Shown: positions 61,305 to 64,000 of the stretch, piece after piece
How the letters are laid out: each line of letters opens with the position of its first letter
How positions within the stretch are numbered: position 1 is the stretch's first letter
Assembly: GCA_028023455.1 (NCBI GenBank)
Contig: JAQFVV010000029.1
Coordinates: 10,033,144 to 10,097,143 of the forward strand
Source: Epiperipatus broadwayi
Lineage: Eukaryota > Onychophora > Udeonychophora > Euonychophora > Peripatidae
Length of the DNA stretch: 64,000 nt
Direction of reading: 5' to 3'
The notes under the pieces: model-generated
Told to the model about the DNA's origin: nothing
The model's input: only the letters and a program-made list of their open reading frames with translations
Database searches by the model: none
Translations under genes and position numbers: made by a program

Positions 61305-61532
61305 TGTTTATTGACAAAAAAAAACAATCCGGCCTAATAGGATAGTGGTGGCTATGGTGATTAAAGAACCAAAGACACTAAAATGTATGGGTATTGAATT
61401 GAGTTCAGACCCATATGATTATATAAGCTAGTGGGCTTGATTGAAAACATTAAGGTGTTTTCAGTTTAAGACTCGTAGTTTTGTAGTTAAATGGAGATAA
61501 AAGGTGGTCGCTGGAGGGTTGCATTAGATCCT
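61305..61532 (+). other. SINE-like insert between two foldback copies
   Basis: GC-richer than its flanks. GGTGGCTATGGTGATTAAAG and, about 50 bp later, GAGTTCAGACCC can be read as degenerate A and B boxes. The rest carries no frame. It could be a SINE or unique sequence between two foldback copies. Confidence 0.3.
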
Positions 61533-61724
61533 AAGATCTAGGTGCAGTGCTCTCAGATCCAAGGCTCCTCATTGATGAAGGCCACAAGCCAGAAACTAGT
61601 CTAGGGATATTGGATGAGTAGGCATTAGATGGGGATTTTATGCACAAGCCTTCTGGCATCCATTGATTACTCTAGCTTGCTGTGTTTGGCAATATATATA
61701 GTGAGTTTTGCCTGTTTTAATAAT
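61533..61724. mobile_element. Partial foldback copy (centre and right arm)
   Basis: It repeats 61079-61262 in the same orientation, with a few substitutions, from ATCTAGGTGCAGTGCTCTCA to TTTTGCCTGTTTTAA. Left arm and outer right end are missing. Confidence 0.8.
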
Positions 61725-61737
61725 AATATATCAGTGG

Positions 61738-62270
61738 AAATAAAATAGAATTTATTCTTTCTTGCTTACAGTTTCAATTGCTCAGCATCATTACCAGAGC
61801 TACAACATTTAAATATAAATAACCATGTAATTAATATTTATCTATACATACATATTTATACATAAAAATAAAAAAAACAATTTTTTAATGATTCCCATAA
61901 TTATAAATTTTTAATTCATATTGTTTTTTTATCTTATTCTTATTTTTAATTGATTTTTTTTGCCTAAACTGTTTTATATTTGTAATTAAATTATTAAATG
62001 GTTTTAAAAAAGTAAAAAAATATATATTAAAAACATAAAACAGTTTATGCAAAAGAACTTAATTAAAAATAAAAATAAGTAATGGGGATCATTAAAAAAT
62101 TATATTATTTTTAAAATCCATAATATAGGCTATTGTTTATAATATTTTTTTATATACAAGTATGTATACATAGATAAGCATTAATTATAGTTATATATAT
62201 TTAAATGTTCTGATGATGACTGCTGGGTAATTGCAACTGTAAGCAAGAAAGAATACATTCTAGTTTATAC
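61738..62270. mobile_element. Near-continuous palindrome, about 530 bp
   Basis: The two halves are inverse copies almost to the centre (about 62005): TTCTTTCTTGCTTACAGTT with CAATTGC is mirrored by GCAATTGCAACTGTAAGCAA-like sequence at 62230, a TTTTTTAATGATTCCCAT block by ATGGGGATCATTAAAAAATT, and a CCTAAACTGTTTTAT block by ATAAAACAGTTTATGC. There is no frame. TIR ends and target duplication are not sharp. Confidence 0.7.
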
Positions 62271-63684
62271 TATACATTGCATTGAAAAGTGTTCATTTAA
62301 GGTGCATATAATATTTTATTTATAAGGAAATAGTATCTTAATGAATAATAAATAAATTCATTAAATTATAAAAATAATGAAAAACCATTTGGAGTTAAAG
62401 AAGATATATACAAGTCCTTAATTTTAAGATGAAATCAAAAATTGTTGGATCTTGAATGACAGTGATATCTTTTCCTGCATTAAATTAAAAATATTACGTA
62501 TCGGTCAAATAAAACATTTTCAAATTCCATTAAAGCGATAACTTTATAAATTTCAAAAAACTCAACTAAATATAGAAAACAATTACCTTTTGATAATCAA
62601 CCTACTTCCTTATAAATTTCATCACTATTGTCATGTAATTGTCTCAAAAAACAATTATTCAATTCTATATACATATAAAGATACAGATTTAATAATATTT
62701 ATTGTCTAAATGACAATTTTAAATCGTCAAAAGTTTTTCATTTATGTTTTTAGCAACTAAATGCTACATGAGCAAAACTTAATGCATTGCTCGACTATTA
62801 AAGACTTTTTTTGTTTCAGGAAAACAATAAATCCTTGATACTTCCCTATGGATTGCAAATAATTTCTCACAAAAAATTGTAGTAAAAAAACAGAAATTTT
62901 ATGTTTTAATAAAAAAATTTCAAAACAGTTAAATATAATTTCTCCTGCAGTATAACTTTCCAATTGATCCACATAAGAAATTCTTCCATTATTGCTTCTT
63001 TTCCAAAATTATAATAATGAAAATAGATCATTAAAACAATAATTCTGCCATGGGTTGCTTTATCCGATGAACAGAAAATTATTTACTAGTTCACAATTTC
63101 AAAACTAAAGATTTTTTTAATATTATCATCATTTTGACAATGCATTATTAAATTGTGCTGTTACTTAATGGAAAACTTCTTAATACTAGATCTAGATCCA
63201 TTACAATGGCTATTATTTTACGTACTATTAGTAAGATCAGTTTTCAACATTATATTCTGCTTCTATAATTAAAAATAATGTAAGATTCTTTTAGTTTTCC
63301 CTTGATATTTTTATATATTGATGGGAGTAATATTTATTAAGGCTATGCGCCTGAAAAAACTATAGTAGGGACCTCTGCAAATCTTTAACACAAGATTGAT
63401 GGGAGAAAAAAATGATTTAAAACCCATTTTGGAACACAAATAAAGCAGACCAAGTTCTTGTTTTTTTAATCAGATTGCATCTTTTCTATACCTTTTTAGG
63501 TTGTTTTCTCATCCTTGGTGTTCGCCATAGGATAGCGTTGATGCTAATCAAAAACATATACATATAACGATTCCGGGCCAGACCTAAATGATCAATTTGA
63601 TCTAAAAAGATCTGATTTCTTAGATTTGTAATAAAATATTCTACTAACTAATACTATTATATTATGTTAGTTTTTTTCATTTTT
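62271..63684. other. AT-rich sequence with a less AT-rich scrap at 63490-63600
   Basis: The scrap (CATCCTTGGTGTTCGCCATA, then CGATTCCGGGCCAGACC) gives short coding-like readings on the minus strand but matches no family I know. The rest is featureless. Confidence 0.4.
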
Positions 63685-64000
63685 GTAAATGTTTTTTAAT
63701 CTTATCTTGTTTTTGAGTTTGTGTGTGTGTGTTTTTAAAGTTACGGTGTTTTCTAATTTTTTTTTTGACTTTACGTGTGTCTTTTTAAAGTTACGGTCTT
63801 TTTTTTTTTTGCAAGAGTAAATCAATAATTTTATTCAAAAGCAAGACGTAATAAGTAAATGTTTATTAATCTTATCTTGTTTTTGAGTTTGTGTGTGTGT
63901 CTTTAAAGTTAAGGGGCTTTTTCTAATTTTTTTTTTTTGGACTTTAGGTGTGTCTTTTTAAAGTTACGGTATTTTTTTTGCAAGAGTAAATCAATAATTT
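63685..64000. repeat. Tandem repeat, 170-bp period, running off the window
   Basis: Unit 1 starts at 63685 and unit 2 at 63855 (both GTAAATGTTT.TTAATCTTAT). Each unit contains a GT-rich stretch, two copies of a TTTAAAGTTACGG-type motif separated by a poly(T), and ends in GCAAGAGTAAATCAATAATT. Nearly two units are visible before the edge. Confidence 0.9.

Overview
The window is eukaryotic. It is very AT-rich (by eye about three quarters A+T), with few and short open frames, GT-AG introns, AATAAA poly(A) signals and many transposon relics. The two protein genes I can name are both animal-like. One is the 3' end of a type II (alternative) NADH:ubiquinone oxidoreductase on the + strand. The other is the 3' end of the beta subunit of the AP-1/AP-2 clathrin adaptor on the - strand. 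Insects and vertebrates generally lack type II NADH dehydrogenase, while cnidarians, molluscs, annelids, echinoderms, tunicates and others keep it. The source is therefore most likely a non-vertebrate metazoan with an AT-rich, repeat-rich genome, such as a cnidarian or lophotrochozoan. I cannot fix the clade.

Layout. 1-2958: upstream sequence or intron of the NADH dehydrogenase gene, with a palindromic TA-flanked element, a partial copy of it and a retroposed tRNA-like sequence. 2959-4361: the last three exons of that gene. 4470-9480: AT-rich sequence with a SINE-like copy and three foldback elements. 9483-13353: a young non-autonomous LTR element with 1.65-kb, nearly identical LTRs and only about 577 bp inside. 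13555-13752: a small foldback element. 15122-24775: a decayed Ty3/gypsy-type retrotransposon (gag, protease, reverse transcriptase and integrase remnants). It contains about 500 bp of abnormal, probably mis-assembled sequence. 26-28 kb: unassigned, slightly GC-richer segments, one holding a possible first exon. 28.5-32.25 kb: a decayed Penelope-like element on the - strand with inverted terminal copies. 33.9-35.1 kb: a tRNA-derived SINE and a 600-bp foldback element.

35.55-58.11 kb: three 3'-terminal exons of the adaptor beta gene on the - strand. The last intron, about 21.5 kb, separates a 24-codon terminal exon from the rest. That intron carries an LTR-like segment, a hAT transposase relic, several foldback elements, a mariner relic and two exon-like reading frames of unknown identity. 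58.1-64 kb: upstream intron of the same gene, with more foldback elements, a hAT-end-like motif and a 170-bp tandem repeat that runs off the window.

The dominant theme is an unusual density of palindromic foldback elements (about ten in 64 kb, in several families that share end or core motifs). The most unusual observations are: a SINE tail that resembles the terminal repeat of the Penelope-like element; a fossil duplicate of an adaptor exon inside its own intron; the LTR element whose LTRs dwarf its interior; and a sequence-quality anomaly inside the gypsy relic. No CRISPR array, bacterial operon or functional RNA gene was found.
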